A stretch of 64,000 bases of DNA from Cribrihabitans marinus (GTDB taxonomy: Bacteria > Pseudomonadota > Alphaproteobacteria > Rhodobacterales > Rhodobacteraceae). The stretch lies in the NCBI RefSeq assembly GCF_900109035.1, contig NZ_FNYD01000002.1:124001-188000 (forward strand), read 5' to 3'. The notes under the pieces were generated by a model. It saw nothing but the letters and a program-made list of their open reading frames with translations. It made no database searches and had not been told where the DNA came from. Shown here one piece after another: positions 43,080 to 55,547 of the stretch. The position numbers and the translations under genes were made by a program. Position 1 is the first letter of the stretch, and every line of letters begins with the position of its first letter.

Positions 43080-46000
43080 TCGCGCTGAAAGAAGATCCCC
43101 AGCCCGGTCTCGCCCTCGTTGTCGACCGAGCCGCGCACGGTGAAGTTGTCGGTCACGTCCAGGTTCAGGTTCAGCTCGGTGTCGCCCTGCGTGTTCACAG
43201 TCACGTCGGAATACAGGTTCTCGCCCAGGTAGCCGCCGAGGCCCAGCTGGCCCGCGCCGCCGGAATCGGTGCCGAGGTCGATGGATTCGGCGCCGGTGCT
43301 GTCGCGCAACCCCTTGGTGGAATCGCCGCCGGCGCCGCTGAGCTGCGCAAGCGACGCGGCCATCTGCGCGATGACGAAAGGCGACAGCTCGGAAAAGCGG
43401 CTGCCGAAGAGCAGCATGGCCAGCGCCTCTTCGGGCGGGCGTTCGGGATCCGAGGTCACTTCTATCTCGGGCAGGTCGACCGGCCCCGAGATCTGGATGC
43501 TGGCCTCGCCATCCTCGGTCGTGGTCGACGAGACGAACTCGATATAGGGCTTGAGGCTGCCCTGCAGCGCGATCACGCCCTTGTCCAGCGACAGGCGCCG
43601 CCCCAGGATGTCGAACACACCTCGGATCAGGTCGATCTGACCCGAGGGCGTGATGTTGGCCACGGTGCCGCCGATATTGATCGCCCCGCCCAGTTCCGCG
43701 TTCAGGCCGCGACCGCGCACGAAGATTCGGTTGGGGGCCAGGATGTCGATGTTCAGTCCGATCTGCGGCCCGCCGCCGCCTCCGCCGGTGTCTTCCTGGA
43801 TCAGCCCGGCCTTGCGGCGTGTGCTGCGCACCTGGCCGGGTTCGCCCAGATGCACGATGTCGGGGATCGGGGCGGCACCCGCGGCGCCCGTCGATGCGGC
43901 GATGTTGATATTTGTCTCGCCGATCCGGACCTGACCGGTGATCGCGCTGTTGCCGGCCAGCGCGCCTGACATCACCAGGCGGCCATCGGCGCTGCTTTCA
44001 TAAAGCGCGTTGTCGGTCAGGATCAGCTGGTTCAGGTCGACGGCGATCTGCCCGTTGAAGGGCGGTGTCAGTTCCACCGGTCCGCTGGCCCTGATCGTGC
44101 CGCCGGCGCGCAGGGCCGCACCGATCTCGATCGCCGCCCGGCTCTCGGCCAGGCGGACCGTGCCGCCGATATCGGTCAGCGTCTGTCCGGCACCGGGAAT
44201 GGCCAGCGAAGCGCCCGAGGTCGAGACCGTCCCGCTGAGCGCCGGCAGGCCCGGCTTTCCGTCCAGCGCCAGGTCGAACTGCGCGGTTCCGCCGATCTTG
44301 TTGGGTGAGATGAAGGTGTTGGCGATCCCGAGGTTCAGCGCGCCGTTGGTGTCGAGATCGGCAAGGCCGCTGGCCTCGTCATAGGTGCCGGCGATCATGG
44401 CGTCGAAGCCGCCCGGGCCGGTCGCCTCGGTGTCGATGGTCCAGACCCCGTCGGTGCGGTCGGCGTTGCCCTTGGCCGTGATCACGCCGGGGAAATCGGG
44501 CAGGAACCGTTCCAGACGATCCAGCCGAGCGTCGAAATCCACGTTGGCGCCGCCGTCGAACGTCACGTCGCCGTCCAGCAGCGCATAGGAGGATTGCGGA
44601 CCTTCCAGCCGCACTTCGCCCTGCAGCCCGCCTTGGGTCCGCGCCACGTCGCCGGTCAGCGTCAGCGGCCCCGACACCGTCGGCGTGATGCGCCCGAGAT
44701 CGTCTAGCACGGTCCTGAGCCGCAACCGTTCGCCGGTCTTGCGCAAGGCACCTTCGGCGGTTGCGGTCACTGCGCCGGTGTCGAGATCCAGCTCGTCGAT
44801 GTCGATGCCCTCGGCGTCGTTGCGCGCGTCGAGGGTCAGGCTGACGGGCGCGGTGATCAGCGCGTCGGCCTGGGCTATTCCGGTGGCCAGATCCCGGGCG
44901 TTCAGGTTCAGCCGGATATCCAAGACGCGATCGGTTATCGTGCCGCTGCCGGACAGATCGGCGTTAACCGCGCCCTGCAGGTCCTGCCCGGCCAGTCCGG
45001 CAAAGCGGGACAGGTCGGGGATTCGGGCGCTGGCGCGGCCCACCACCTCGGGCGCGCCGGCCTCGATGCCGGTCACGGTGGCGGCCACATCCGCGCTCGC
45101 GCTCGATCCGTTCAGGCGCAGGTGCCGGATCAGCAGCCCATGCTTGTCATTGCGCGCGTCCAGCGACAGCCGCGTGCGACCGGCGACAATCGGGTCGAGG
45201 TCGGCCCGCCCGGTGGACAGGTCATTCGCCACCGCGTCGACCTGCAGATCGAACTCGCGCGTCTCAAGCGTGCCGCTGCCGGCCAGATCGATGCGCGCAT
45301 CGCCACCCAGATCCATGCCGGCCAGCTGCGAGAACGGCGCCAGATCGGCGCTTTTCACCCGCGCGGTGCCGTCCAGCGTCAGCAGGCCGCCCGGTTCGGT
45401 AACGATGGCCTGCGCCTCGGCCGACAGGGCCGCGCCATCCACGGTCAGGCTGCGCAGCCTGGTGCCGGTGTCGTCGCGCAGGGCGCTGACGAACACCTCG
45501 GTGCGCCCGGTCAGCAGGGGGTCGAGCTCGGCCATCCCGCTTTCCAGGTCCCGGCCGCTTGCCGTCAACTCGAAGTCGAAGCTGCCGCCCAGCGGCGTGC
45601 CGGTCCCGGTCAATTCCGCCTCGACCATGCCGCCAAGATCGCGGCCCGCCAGGTCCGAGAATCGTGCCAGGTCTTCGGCCTCGAGCGCCACGGTTCCGTC
45701 CATCGCGAAGCCGCTGTTCAACCCGTCGATCTGGGTATCCGTCCGCATCGTGAAGTCGCTGCCGGCGAGCACAAGGTCGTTCAGCCGCAGCTTGCCGTCG
45801 CCCACCAGGTCGAAAAGCCCGTCCAACGTCACCCTGCGTCCGACCGCGCGGGCCAGTGCGGGGTCGCTCGGATCCAGCCCGTCCAGCGCCACCTGCAGGT
45901 CGCCCGAAACCCGCCGCGTGCCCTCGGTCTCGACCGTGCCTTCGCCGCTCAGCCGGATGTCGGCCAGCTTGACCTGAGGCGTCTCGACATCCTCGGCGGT

Positions 46001-47176
46001 GACGCTCAGGGTCCAGCCCTTGGCCGTCCCGCTGTCATAGAGCGCCGAGATCTGCGCCTGCCCCAGTTCGACACGTGGATCGGCCACCGGCAGCACGACC
46101 CGCTCGCCCGACGGCGGCGTGATGCGGCCCTGCAGGGCCAGCCGTTCCAGCACGCCGCTTGCGGCCAGCGCCATGTCGCCCTCGATCCGCAGCGCGCTGG
46201 AGTTCAGATCCAGCTCGGAGATTGCCAGCCGCCCGTCCGAGGCGTTGAGGCCGCTCAGGCGCAGGCGGGTGTCGGTGCCAAAAAACGGCTGATAGGCCGG
46301 TTCGAGGAACGGCGTCATGTCGCCACCAAGATCGGCCGAAAAGGCGATGCCTGGCGGTGCGGCGTCGTCGACCTCGGTCGCGCTGCGCAACCGCACCTGG
46401 CCTGTGACGCGGTCCACCTCGTCGCTGGCCAGCGCAATGTCGGCGGTGAAGTCCGTCAGCGGGCCCGAGCCCTTGGCCGTCAGTTCCAGCGACGGCGCAC
46501 CTGGAAGGCCCAGGGCGGTCGAGATCAGTCCGCCGCCATCCTCGGTCACGTCCAGGTCCAGCGTGATCTCACGGGTTTCGTTGCTGAACGCCGCCTGCAG
46601 GCCGATCTGGTCGCCGGGCCGGTCCAGGCGGGTGATCGTCAACCCGGTATCCAGCGAGCCGTCCGCCAGCGACAGCGCGCCGGCCAGCTGCAATTCCGCC
46701 GCGCGCCCCAGGACCGGTTGGCCCAGCTCCAGCCGGTCGACGCGGATCTCGCCCAGTTCCACCGACACGGGCAGTTCCGGCAGGCTGAAGGGCTGTGCCG
46801 CCGCGCTGGGCGCTTCGGTCTCGGTCGTGGTGGTTGTGGGCTTGCGGGCGACGACGATCTCTTCGGCCGAAAGCTCGTTGACCGAGAAACGCCCGCGCAC
46901 CAGGGCCAGCCGGTTCCAGTCCAGCGTGGCGTTCGAGATGGTCAGCCAGACGCCGTCATCGTCGGCGACGGTGATCTCCTCGATCGAGGCGCTGGCGCTC
47001 AGCGCGCCCTCGAGGCCGCGCACCTTGATGAAGCGGCCGTCGCCCGACAGGTTGTCTTCCAGAAACCCGACGAGAAAGCCGCCGGCGTCCTCCTCATCCT
47101 CCTGCTGGGCGGGCAGGGGCGCGGGCACGGTTGCAAGGCAGGCCACCGCCGCAAGGGGATATGCGATGCGTCTCAT
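43073..47176 (-). CDS. tamB: TamB, translocation and assembly module inner-membrane component
   Basis: The 1367-residue protein has an N-terminal signal/anchor (MRRIAYPLAAVACLATVPAP). A very long repetitive beta-structured periplasmic region follows, and then the conserved C-terminal DUF490/TamB domain (EEALAMLLFGSRFSELSPF onward). It ends in a beta-signal-like GIFFQRDY. TamB is known to span the periplasm with TamA, aiding outer-membrane protein assembly and lipid transport. Its start overlaps the tamA stop by one base (TGATG), so the two are co-translated in the usual order. Confidence 0.93.
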   Translation of the reverse strand: MRRIAYPLAAVACLATVPAPLPAQQEDEEDAGGFLVGFLEDNLSGDGRFIKVRGLEGALSASASIEEITVADDDGVWLTISNATLDWNRLALVRGRFSVNELSAEEIVVARKPTTTTTETEAPSAAAQPFSLPELPVSVELGEIRVDRLELGQPVLGRAAELQLAGALSLADGSLDTGLTITRLDRPGDQIGLQAAFSNETREITLDLDVTEDGGGLISTALGLPGAPSLELTAKGSGPLTDFTADIALASDEVDRVTGQVRLRSATEVDDAAPPGIAFSADLGGDMTPFLEPAYQPFFGTDTRLRLSGLNASDGRLAISELDLNSSALRIEGDMALAASGVLERLALQGRITPPSGERVVLPVADPRVELGQAQISALYDSGTAKGWTLSVTAEDVETPQVKLADIRLSGEGTVETEGTRRVSGDLQVALDGLDPSDPALARAVGRRVTLDGLFDLVGDGKLRLNDLVLAGSDFTMRTDTQIDGLNSGFAMDGTVALEAEDLARFSDLAGRDLGGMVEAELTGTGTPLGGSFDFELTASGRDLESGMAELDPLLTGRTEVFVSALRDDTGTRLRSLTVDGAALSAEAQAIVTEPGGLLTLDGTARVKSADLAPFSQLAGMDLGGDARIDLAGSGTLETREFDLQVDAVANDLSTGRADLDPIVAGRTRLSLDARNDKHGLLIRHLRLNGSSASADVAATVTGIEAGAPEVVGRASARIPDLSRFAGLAGQDLQGAVNADLSGSGTITDRVLDIRLNLNARDLATGIAQADALITAPVSLTLDARNDAEGIDIDELDLDTGAVTATAEGALRKTGERLRLRTVLDDLGRITPTVSGPLTLTGDVARTQGGLQGEVRLEGPQSSYALLDGDVTFDGGANVDFDARLDRLERFLPDFPGVITAKGNADRTDGVWTIDTEATGPGGFDAMIAGTYDEASGLADLDTNGALNLGIANTFISPNKIGGTAQFDLALDGKPGLPALSGTVSTSGASLAIPGAGQTLTDIGGTVRLAESRAAIEIGAALRAGGTIRASGPVELTPPFNGQIAVDLNQLILTDNALYESSADGRLVMSGALAGNSAITGQVRIGETNINIAASTGAAGAAPIPDIVHLGEPGQVRSTRRKAGLIQEDTGGGGGGPQIGLNIDILAPNRIFVRGRGLNAELGGAINIGGTVANITPSGQIDLIRGVFDILGRRLSLDKGVIALQGSLKPYIEFVSSTTTEDGEASIQISGPVDLPEIEVTSDPERPPEEALAMLLFGSRFSELSPFVIAQMAASLAQLSGAGGDSTKGLRDSTGAESIDLGTDSGGAGQLGLGGYLGENLYSDVTVNTQGDTELNLNLDVTDNFTVRGSVDNEGETGLGIFFQRDY

Positions 47177-48981
47177 CAGAAGGCCTGACCGATGCCGATG
47201 TAGAACTGGAACCCGTCGCTGGTCGATCCGCTGACCGGATAGGCCAGGTCGACCCGCAGCGGCCCGAACCCGCCCAGGTCATAGCGCAGGCCGAGGCCGG
47301 CGCCGGAATGCTCCTCGCTGTCCGAGTTGACGAAAGCGTCCCGGCCCACGATGCCCAGATCGTAGAACCCCACCAGCGAGATCCTGTCGGTCACGCGGCC
47401 CCGGATCTCGGCCGAGATCCCCGCGAAAGAGCGCCCGCCGGCGATGTCGCCGTTCACCGGAACGCCGAGGCTTTCAAAGGGTTGGCCGCGCACGGATCCC
47501 GCGCCACCCGAGAAGAACAGGAAATCCGGCGAGATCTCGTTGATCGACGGGCCGACAACCGAGCCCAGCTGCATCCGACCGGCCAGGACCAGCCGCCCGT
47601 CGGTGCCCATGTCCCAGTAGGCCCGCCCGTCCAGCATGGCCTGCAGCCCGGACTTGGTGCCTGAGAAGCCGAGGAACGGCGTGGCATCGGCCCGCAGGAA
47701 ATACCCCGCGGTGGCATTTGTCTTGTCGTTGCGCAGATCCCATTCGCCGGTGACGGGCGCCACCAGATAGCGGAACTTGCGCCCCTCGCCAAAGGCGTCG
47801 TCGGCGTCGGAATACGTCACGCCGACATAGGCCTCCAGAAAGGCCTCATCCGAGAAGGTCCGCCGGGCGCCGATGCCCAGCGTGCCGCTGAGGATGTCGT
47901 AATGCGTGCGGTCGCGCGTCTCCAGATTGATCAGGTAGAACACGTTGTCGTCCGGCCCAAGACGGTCGGGGCGGTTCAGGCGCAGGCCGATCCGGCCGTC
48001 GATGTCCTCGTCGCCGCCGATATTGCGGATCGCCGCCTCGAAGCGCAGGTTCTCGGCCCGTCCCATCAGGTTGCGATGCATCCAGGTGGCCGAGACGTCG
48101 AGGCCCGAGCTTGACGACAGCTCGACGCCGAAGGTCAGACGCCGTTTCGGCTGGTCCTCGAACTCGGCGTCGAAATCCAACGTGCCGTCGGGGTTGGCGG
48201 TTTCGCGCTCGCGCAGGGTGACCGAGCTGAACGTGCCGGTGCGGCGCAGGCGGGTGGCCACTTTTTGCGCCTTCTCGGGCGAGTAGACCTCGCCGGTGGG
48301 AAAGCCCGCGATCCGGCGGATCGCCTCGGCCTGCACATCGGTGTCGCCGCTGACGGACATCCGGCCGAACCTGAGCTTGCGTCCGGGTGCGAGCTCGACC
48401 TGGGCGTTCAGGCGCGCCTCGGCGTGGCGGGCGGTGATGCGCTGGCCGCCGACATCGGCCTTGGCATACCCGACGCGCCGCCAGCCGCGCACGCCGGCGG
48501 AGGCCGCATCGCGGATCGCGCCGGTTGTGGCCGGCTGACCCGGCGCATAGGTCTCGGGGATCTCGGTCTCGGGCGCCAGCGGGCCGATTTCGGCCGTGCC
48601 GAAGCGGAACACGGGGCCGGGCCGGACGGTGATGTCGATGCGGCGCACCTGCGACGGCGTGTTGAGCGGATCGAGATTGGCCGCCTCGCGCCCGTCGACC
48701 CGGATGTTCACGACCGGGCTGAAATGACCCTCGTCATAGAGGATCTGCACCATCGTGCGGTAATCCGAGAGCGCCGCCGAAATCAGCTCGATCGGAGTGT
48801 CGAGGCCGCGCCCCTCAGCGCCGATGACCGAGGAGCTGGCCCGCAGCCGCTCGGTCAGGTCCTCGCTTGCGCCGGGTGCGCTCAGCGAGGTCTCGACCGC
48901 GCCGGCCAGGCCCGGGATCCAGATCGCGGCGGCCAAGGCCAGCACGTGCCTGATCCCGGTGCGGCGCTGTCGTGTCATCAT
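47176..48981 (-). CDS. tamA: TamA, Omp85-family outer-membrane assembly protein
   Basis: The 601-residue protein has a signal peptide (hydrophobic HVLALAAAIWIPGLAGA). POTRA domains follow (about residues 50-290), and then a 16-strand Omp85 barrel ending in phenylalanine (FYIGIGQAF). Barrel motifs include GGAGSVRGQPFESLG, which corresponds to the conserved VRGF/Y-type loop of the family. GGAG 5 nt before the ATG at 48981 supports the start. It forms an operon with tamB. Confidence 0.93.
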   Translation of the reverse strand: MMTRQRRTGIRHVLALAAAIWIPGLAGAVETSLSAPGASEDLTERLRASSSVIGAEGRGLDTPIELISAALSDYRTMVQILYDEGHFSPVVNIRVDGREAANLDPLNTPSQVRRIDITVRPGPVFRFGTAEIGPLAPETEIPETYAPGQPATTGAIRDAASAGVRGWRRVGYAKADVGGQRITARHAEARLNAQVELAPGRKLRFGRMSVSGDTDVQAEAIRRIAGFPTGEVYSPEKAQKVATRLRRTGTFSSVTLRERETANPDGTLDFDAEFEDQPKRRLTFGVELSSSSGLDVSATWMHRNLMGRAENLRFEAAIRNIGGDEDIDGRIGLRLNRPDRLGPDDNVFYLINLETRDRTHYDILSGTLGIGARRTFSDEAFLEAYVGVTYSDADDAFGEGRKFRYLVAPVTGEWDLRNDKTNATAGYFLRADATPFLGFSGTKSGLQAMLDGRAYWDMGTDGRLVLAGRMQLGSVVGPSINEISPDFLFFSGGAGSVRGQPFESLGVPVNGDIAGGRSFAGISAEIRGRVTDRISLVGFYDLGIVGRDAFVNSDSEEHSGAGLGLRYDLGGFGPLRVDLAYPVSGSTSDGFQFYIGIGQAF

Positions 48982-49103
48982 GCTGCTCCACTCGCCTGAT
49001 CGGCACCAGGGCCCGCGCTTGCAGAGCGTCCGCCGCCACCGTTTCGATCCGAGTTACCACAGCGCAATGCGTGACAAAAGACGCTTTGGGTGACGAACCC
49101 GTG

Positions 49104-50087
49104 TCAGGCCGCCATCCGGCGCGCGATGTCCAGCATCCGGGCCGAGAAACCCCATTCGTTGTCATACCAGCCGAAGACGCGGACCTGCCGGTCGCCCGCC
49201 ACCAGGAGTTCCGGCGCGGCGATGATCAGCGACTCCGGCCGCGCCCTGAGGTCGGAGGAGACCAGCGGCAGATCGGTCCAGCCCAGCACCGGCGAAGCAT
49301 CGGCCGCGGCTTTGAGACGGGTGGCGAAATCCTCGGCCGAGACAGGTGTGCCGGTGCGAACGACCAGATCGACCGCCGAGACGCTGGCGGTCGGAACCCG
49401 CACCGCCGCGCCCGTCACCCGACCGGCCAGCCGCGGCAGCACCGTTCCGATCAGCGCGGTCGCGCTGGAGGTGGTCGGCACCATCGACTGCGCCGCCGCC
49501 CGCGACCGGGCGGGATCGCCGCGCGGGGCGTCGACCAGCGGCTGGCTGTTCGTGTAGCAATGGATGGTGGTCATGTGGGCGCTGTCCACACCGGCGATGC
49601 CGTCGATCACCTTGAGCAGCGGCGCCAGCGCGTTGGTCGTGCAGGACGCGTTCGAGACGATCCGAGCGGATCCCAGCGCATCCTCGTTCGCGCCCAGCAC
49701 GATGGTCAGTTCGGCGGCGGGCGAGGGGCCCGAGATCAGGACCTTCCGCGCCCCGGCCGCAAGCCCGCGACCTGCCACGTCGGAGGTGCGTGCAACTCCG
49801 GTGCAATCCAGCAGCACGTCGACCCCGGCCAGGTCCGTCTGCGCCAGGTCGGCGCTGTGGCTCACCGGGACTGTGCGGCCATCGACACGCAGCGCGCCGC
49901 CCTCGGCCTTGACCTCGCCGGGGTAGGGACCGAAGGCGCTGTCATAGGCGAACAGATAGGCCATCATGTCCAGCGGCGCGATGTCGTTGATCAACGCCAG
50001 CTCGACATCGCCGTTCCGGTCCCGGTCCAGGACCTGGCGCAGGATGGTGCGGCCGATCCGCCCGAATCCGTTGATCGCGAGTTTCAT
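49104..50087 (-). CDS. gap: Glyceraldehyde-3-phosphate dehydrogenase
   Basis: The 327-residue enzyme starts with KLAINGFGRIGRTILR and has catalytic C149 in SNASCTTNALAPL. Its paired H176 sits in IHCYTNSQ, where most GAPDHs have VHAYTNDQ. The C-terminal WYDNEWGFSARM is conserved. It converts glyceraldehyde 3-phosphate and NAD(P)+ to 1,3-bisphosphoglycerate. No other glycolysis or Calvin-cycle genes are adjacent, so it may be one of several gap copies. A related phosphorylating dehydrogenase of the same fold cannot be fully excluded. Confidence 0.9.
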   Translation of the reverse strand: MKLAINGFGRIGRTILRQVLDRDRNGDVELALINDIAPLDMMAYLFAYDSAFGPYPGEVKAEGGALRVDGRTVPVSHSADLAQTDLAGVDVLLDCTGVARTSDVAGRGLAAGARKVLISGPSPAAELTIVLGANEDALGSARIVSNASCTTNALAPLLKVIDGIAGVDSAHMTTIHCYTNSQPLVDAPRGDPARSRAAAQSMVPTTSSATALIGTVLPRLAGRVTGAAVRVPTASVSAVDLVVRTGTPVSAEDFATRLKAAADASPVLGWTDLPLVSSDLRARPESLIIAAPELLVAGDRQVRVFGWYDNEWGFSARMLDIARRMAA

Positions 50088-50145
50088 GGCTCAGCTATGG
50101 CAGCGGCGCATGACCGGCTCAAGAAATCAGGCGTATGCAATACAA

Positions 50146-53499
<3,354 letters not shown>

Positions 53500-53679
53500 G
53501 TCGGTCCCCTTGCAAGTTCGAGTCGGGCAGCCTGCGTGCGCCCAAATTGTCGTGGGTTATAGGGACCGGGCCGAAAGGTGCAAGGGGTATCGGATTCGGG
53601 GGCGGAGATGCCGCAATCGGCCCTTTCTTGCTTTGCTTGCATGGCCTATATCACAAGTCCTGCGGAACGGGGGCCAAAC

Positions 53680-54801
53680 GTGCGTATTCGCTTCGATCAG
53701 GGGCCCGGGGGGCCGGGTACGGGGTTCGTCGAACCCGTCCGGACGATCCGGGCCGATGCGCCAGAGGAGGTGCCGGGGGCGATGGCCGCGCTGGACGCCG
53801 CGCGGGCCGAGGGCGGATGGCTGGCCGGATATGCAAGCTATGAGCTGGGCTATGCGCTGGAACCCCGGCTGACACCGCGCCTGCCGAAGGGCCGGCGGTT
53901 GCCGCTTCTGTGCTTCGGGGTCTATGACGGTCCGGTGGCGCGCGCCTTGCCGGCACCGGCGGGCGGCGTGTCGAGTTTTTCGCCGCGCTGGGACGCCGCG
54001 CGCCATGCCCGCGCTTTCGGCCGCATCCACGAGGCGATCGGGGCCGGCGACATCTACCAGGCCAATCTCACCTTTCCCGTGGATCTGAGCGTCGAAGGGT
54101 GCGCCGGCGCCCTCTATGCGGCGCTTGCGGCGGCGCAGCCGGTCGGCCACGGCGCGCTGGTCGAACAGGACGGCCTGCCGGACCTGCTCAGCCGGTCGCC
54201 CGAGCTGTTCTTTCGCACCGATGCGCAGGGGCGCATCGAAACCCGCCCGATGAAGGGCACCCAGCCGCGCAGCGCGGACCCGGCCCAGGACGCGCAGCGC
54301 CGCGACTTCCTGCATGGCGACGAGAAGAACCGCGCGGAAAACCTGATGATCGTGGACCTGCTGCGCAACGACATCAGCCGGGTGGCCGTTCCGGGTACGG
54401 TCAAGGTGCCGCGGCTTTTCGAGGTCGAGACCTATGCCACCGTGCACCAGATGACCTCGCAGGTCGAGGCGCGGCTGGTGCCGGGCACCACGCTGTCGGG
54501 CATCCTGCGGGCGCTGTTTCCCTGCGGCTCGATCACCGGCGCGCCCAAGATCCGCGCGATGGAGATCCTGTCCGAACAGGAGCCCTGGCCGCGCGACATC
54601 TATTGCGGGGCGATCGGCTGGGCGGCGCCGGACGGGCGGTCGGAGTTCAACGTGGCCATCCGCACCCTGATCGTTCAGGGCGGGCGGGCCGTGCTGAACG
54701 TGGGCGGCGGGGTGGTCTGGGACAGCACCGCCGGGTCCGAATACGAGGAGGCGCTATGGAAGGCCCGCTTCGCGCACCGGCTGAGCCCGGTTTCCGCCTG
54801 A
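53680..54801 (+). CDS. pabB: Aminodeoxychorismate synthase component I
   Basis: The 373-residue chorismate-binding enzyme has the motifs GDIYQANLTF, RPMKGTQPR, DEKNRAENLMIVDLLRND and CGSITGAPKIRAMEI that line the active site of the TrpE/PabB family. Its short length points to PabB rather than TrpE. With the glutamine amidotransferase PabA, not seen here, it makes 4-amino-4-deoxychorismate for folate. The GTG at 53680 follows GGGGG at a workable distance and gives the usual start; the ATG at 53641 lacks a ribosome-binding site. It overlaps pabC by 46 nt. Confidence 0.92.
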   Translation: MRIRFDQGPGGPGTGFVEPVRTIRADAPEEVPGAMAALDAARAEGGWLAGYASYELGYALEPRLTPRLPKGRRLPLLCFGVYDGPVARALPAPAGGVSSFSPRWDAARHARAFGRIHEAIGAGDIYQANLTFPVDLSVEGCAGALYAALAAAQPVGHGALVEQDGLPDLLSRSPELFFRTDAQGRIETRPMKGTQPRSADPAQDAQRRDFLHGDEKNRAENLMIVDLLRNDISRVAVPGTVKVPRLFEVETYATVHQMTSQVEARLVPGTTLSGILRALFPCGSITGAPKIRAMEILSEQEPWPRDIYCGAIGWAAPDGRSEFNVAIRTLIVQGGRAVLNVGGGVVWDSTAGSEYEEALWKARFAHRLSPVSA

Positions 54802-55418
54802 TCGAAACGCTGGGCTATCGGCCCGGCACCGGTCTGGTGCGGCGTGACCGGCACCTTGAGCGCATGGCGCGGACGGCCGCCGCGCTGGAGATTCCGTTCG
54901 ACCGGCGGCGGGCGCTGGCCTGCCTGGCCGGCGCGGACGGCCCCGCGCCCTTGCGTTGCCGCCTGACGATGGACGCCGAAGGCGGCTTTCGCCTGGGAAC
55001 CGGCGCGCTCGACCCGAACCCGCCCCGCTGGCGCGTCGCCATCGCGGCAGAGCGGCTGCGCTCGGACGATCCGTGGCTGCGGCACAAGACGACCCGCCGC
55101 GCGCTCTATGACCGGGTGCGCTCGGAATTGCCCGAAGGCGTGGACGAGATGCTGTTTCTCAACGAGGCGGGCGCTCTGTGCGAGGGCACCATTACCAATC
55201 TCTTTGTGGCGACGTCCCGGGGCCTAGTGACACCACCGGCATCGGCCGGCCTGCTGCCCGGGATCCTGCGGGCCGAGATGCTCGAGACCGGGCGTGCGGT
55301 CGAGGGTGACCTGACCGTCGATGACCTTGTCGCCGCGCCAGAAGCCCATGTCGGCAACGCGCTGCGCGGCCTGATCCCGGTCCGATTGGTCGGGCAGTCG
55401 GGCACTGGGCCGCGGTGA
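54756..55418 (+). CDS. pabC: Aminodeoxychorismate lyase
   Basis: The 220-residue fold-type IV PLP enzyme has the Schiff-base lysine in LRHKTTRRALYD and the phosphate-binding EGTITNLFVAT segment. It releases pyruvate from aminodeoxychorismate to give p-aminobenzoate. The protein is short for the family, and a D-amino-acid or branched-chain aminotransferase role is possible. Coupling to pabB through a 46-nt overlap makes PabC the best call. GAGGAG at 54745-54750 precedes the ATG and lies inside pabB. Confidence 0.88.
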   Translation: MEGPLRAPAEPGFRLIETLGYRPGTGLVRRDRHLERMARTAAALEIPFDRRRALACLAGADGPAPLRCRLTMDAEGGFRLGTGALDPNPPRWRVAIAAERLRSDDPWLRHKTTRRALYDRVRSELPEGVDEMLFLNEAGALCEGTITNLFVATSRGLVTPPASAGLLPGILRAEMLETGRAVEGDLTVDDLVAAPEAHVGNALRGLIPVRLVGQSGTGPR

Positions 55419-55424
55419 CGCGCT

Positions 55425-55447
55425 TCCGTTTCCGATCCGGAAACGGA
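55425..55447 (+). terminator. Hairpin between pabC and aspS
   Basis: A perfect 10-bp stem pairs TCCGTTTCCG (55425-55434) with its complement at 55438-55447 through a 3-nt loop, 6 nt after the pabC stop. It may end the pabBC transcript. No T-tract follows, so an RNA-processing or attenuation role before aspS is also possible. Confidence 0.45.
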
Positions 55448-55547
55448 GCTGAGCGAAATCCGCCGCGAACGCCCCTGATCCCTTGACTTCCCGGCCCCGG
55501 CGCGGTGTATCGGCCCGACCGATTTCCGGGCCGAAGGGATTTGACAC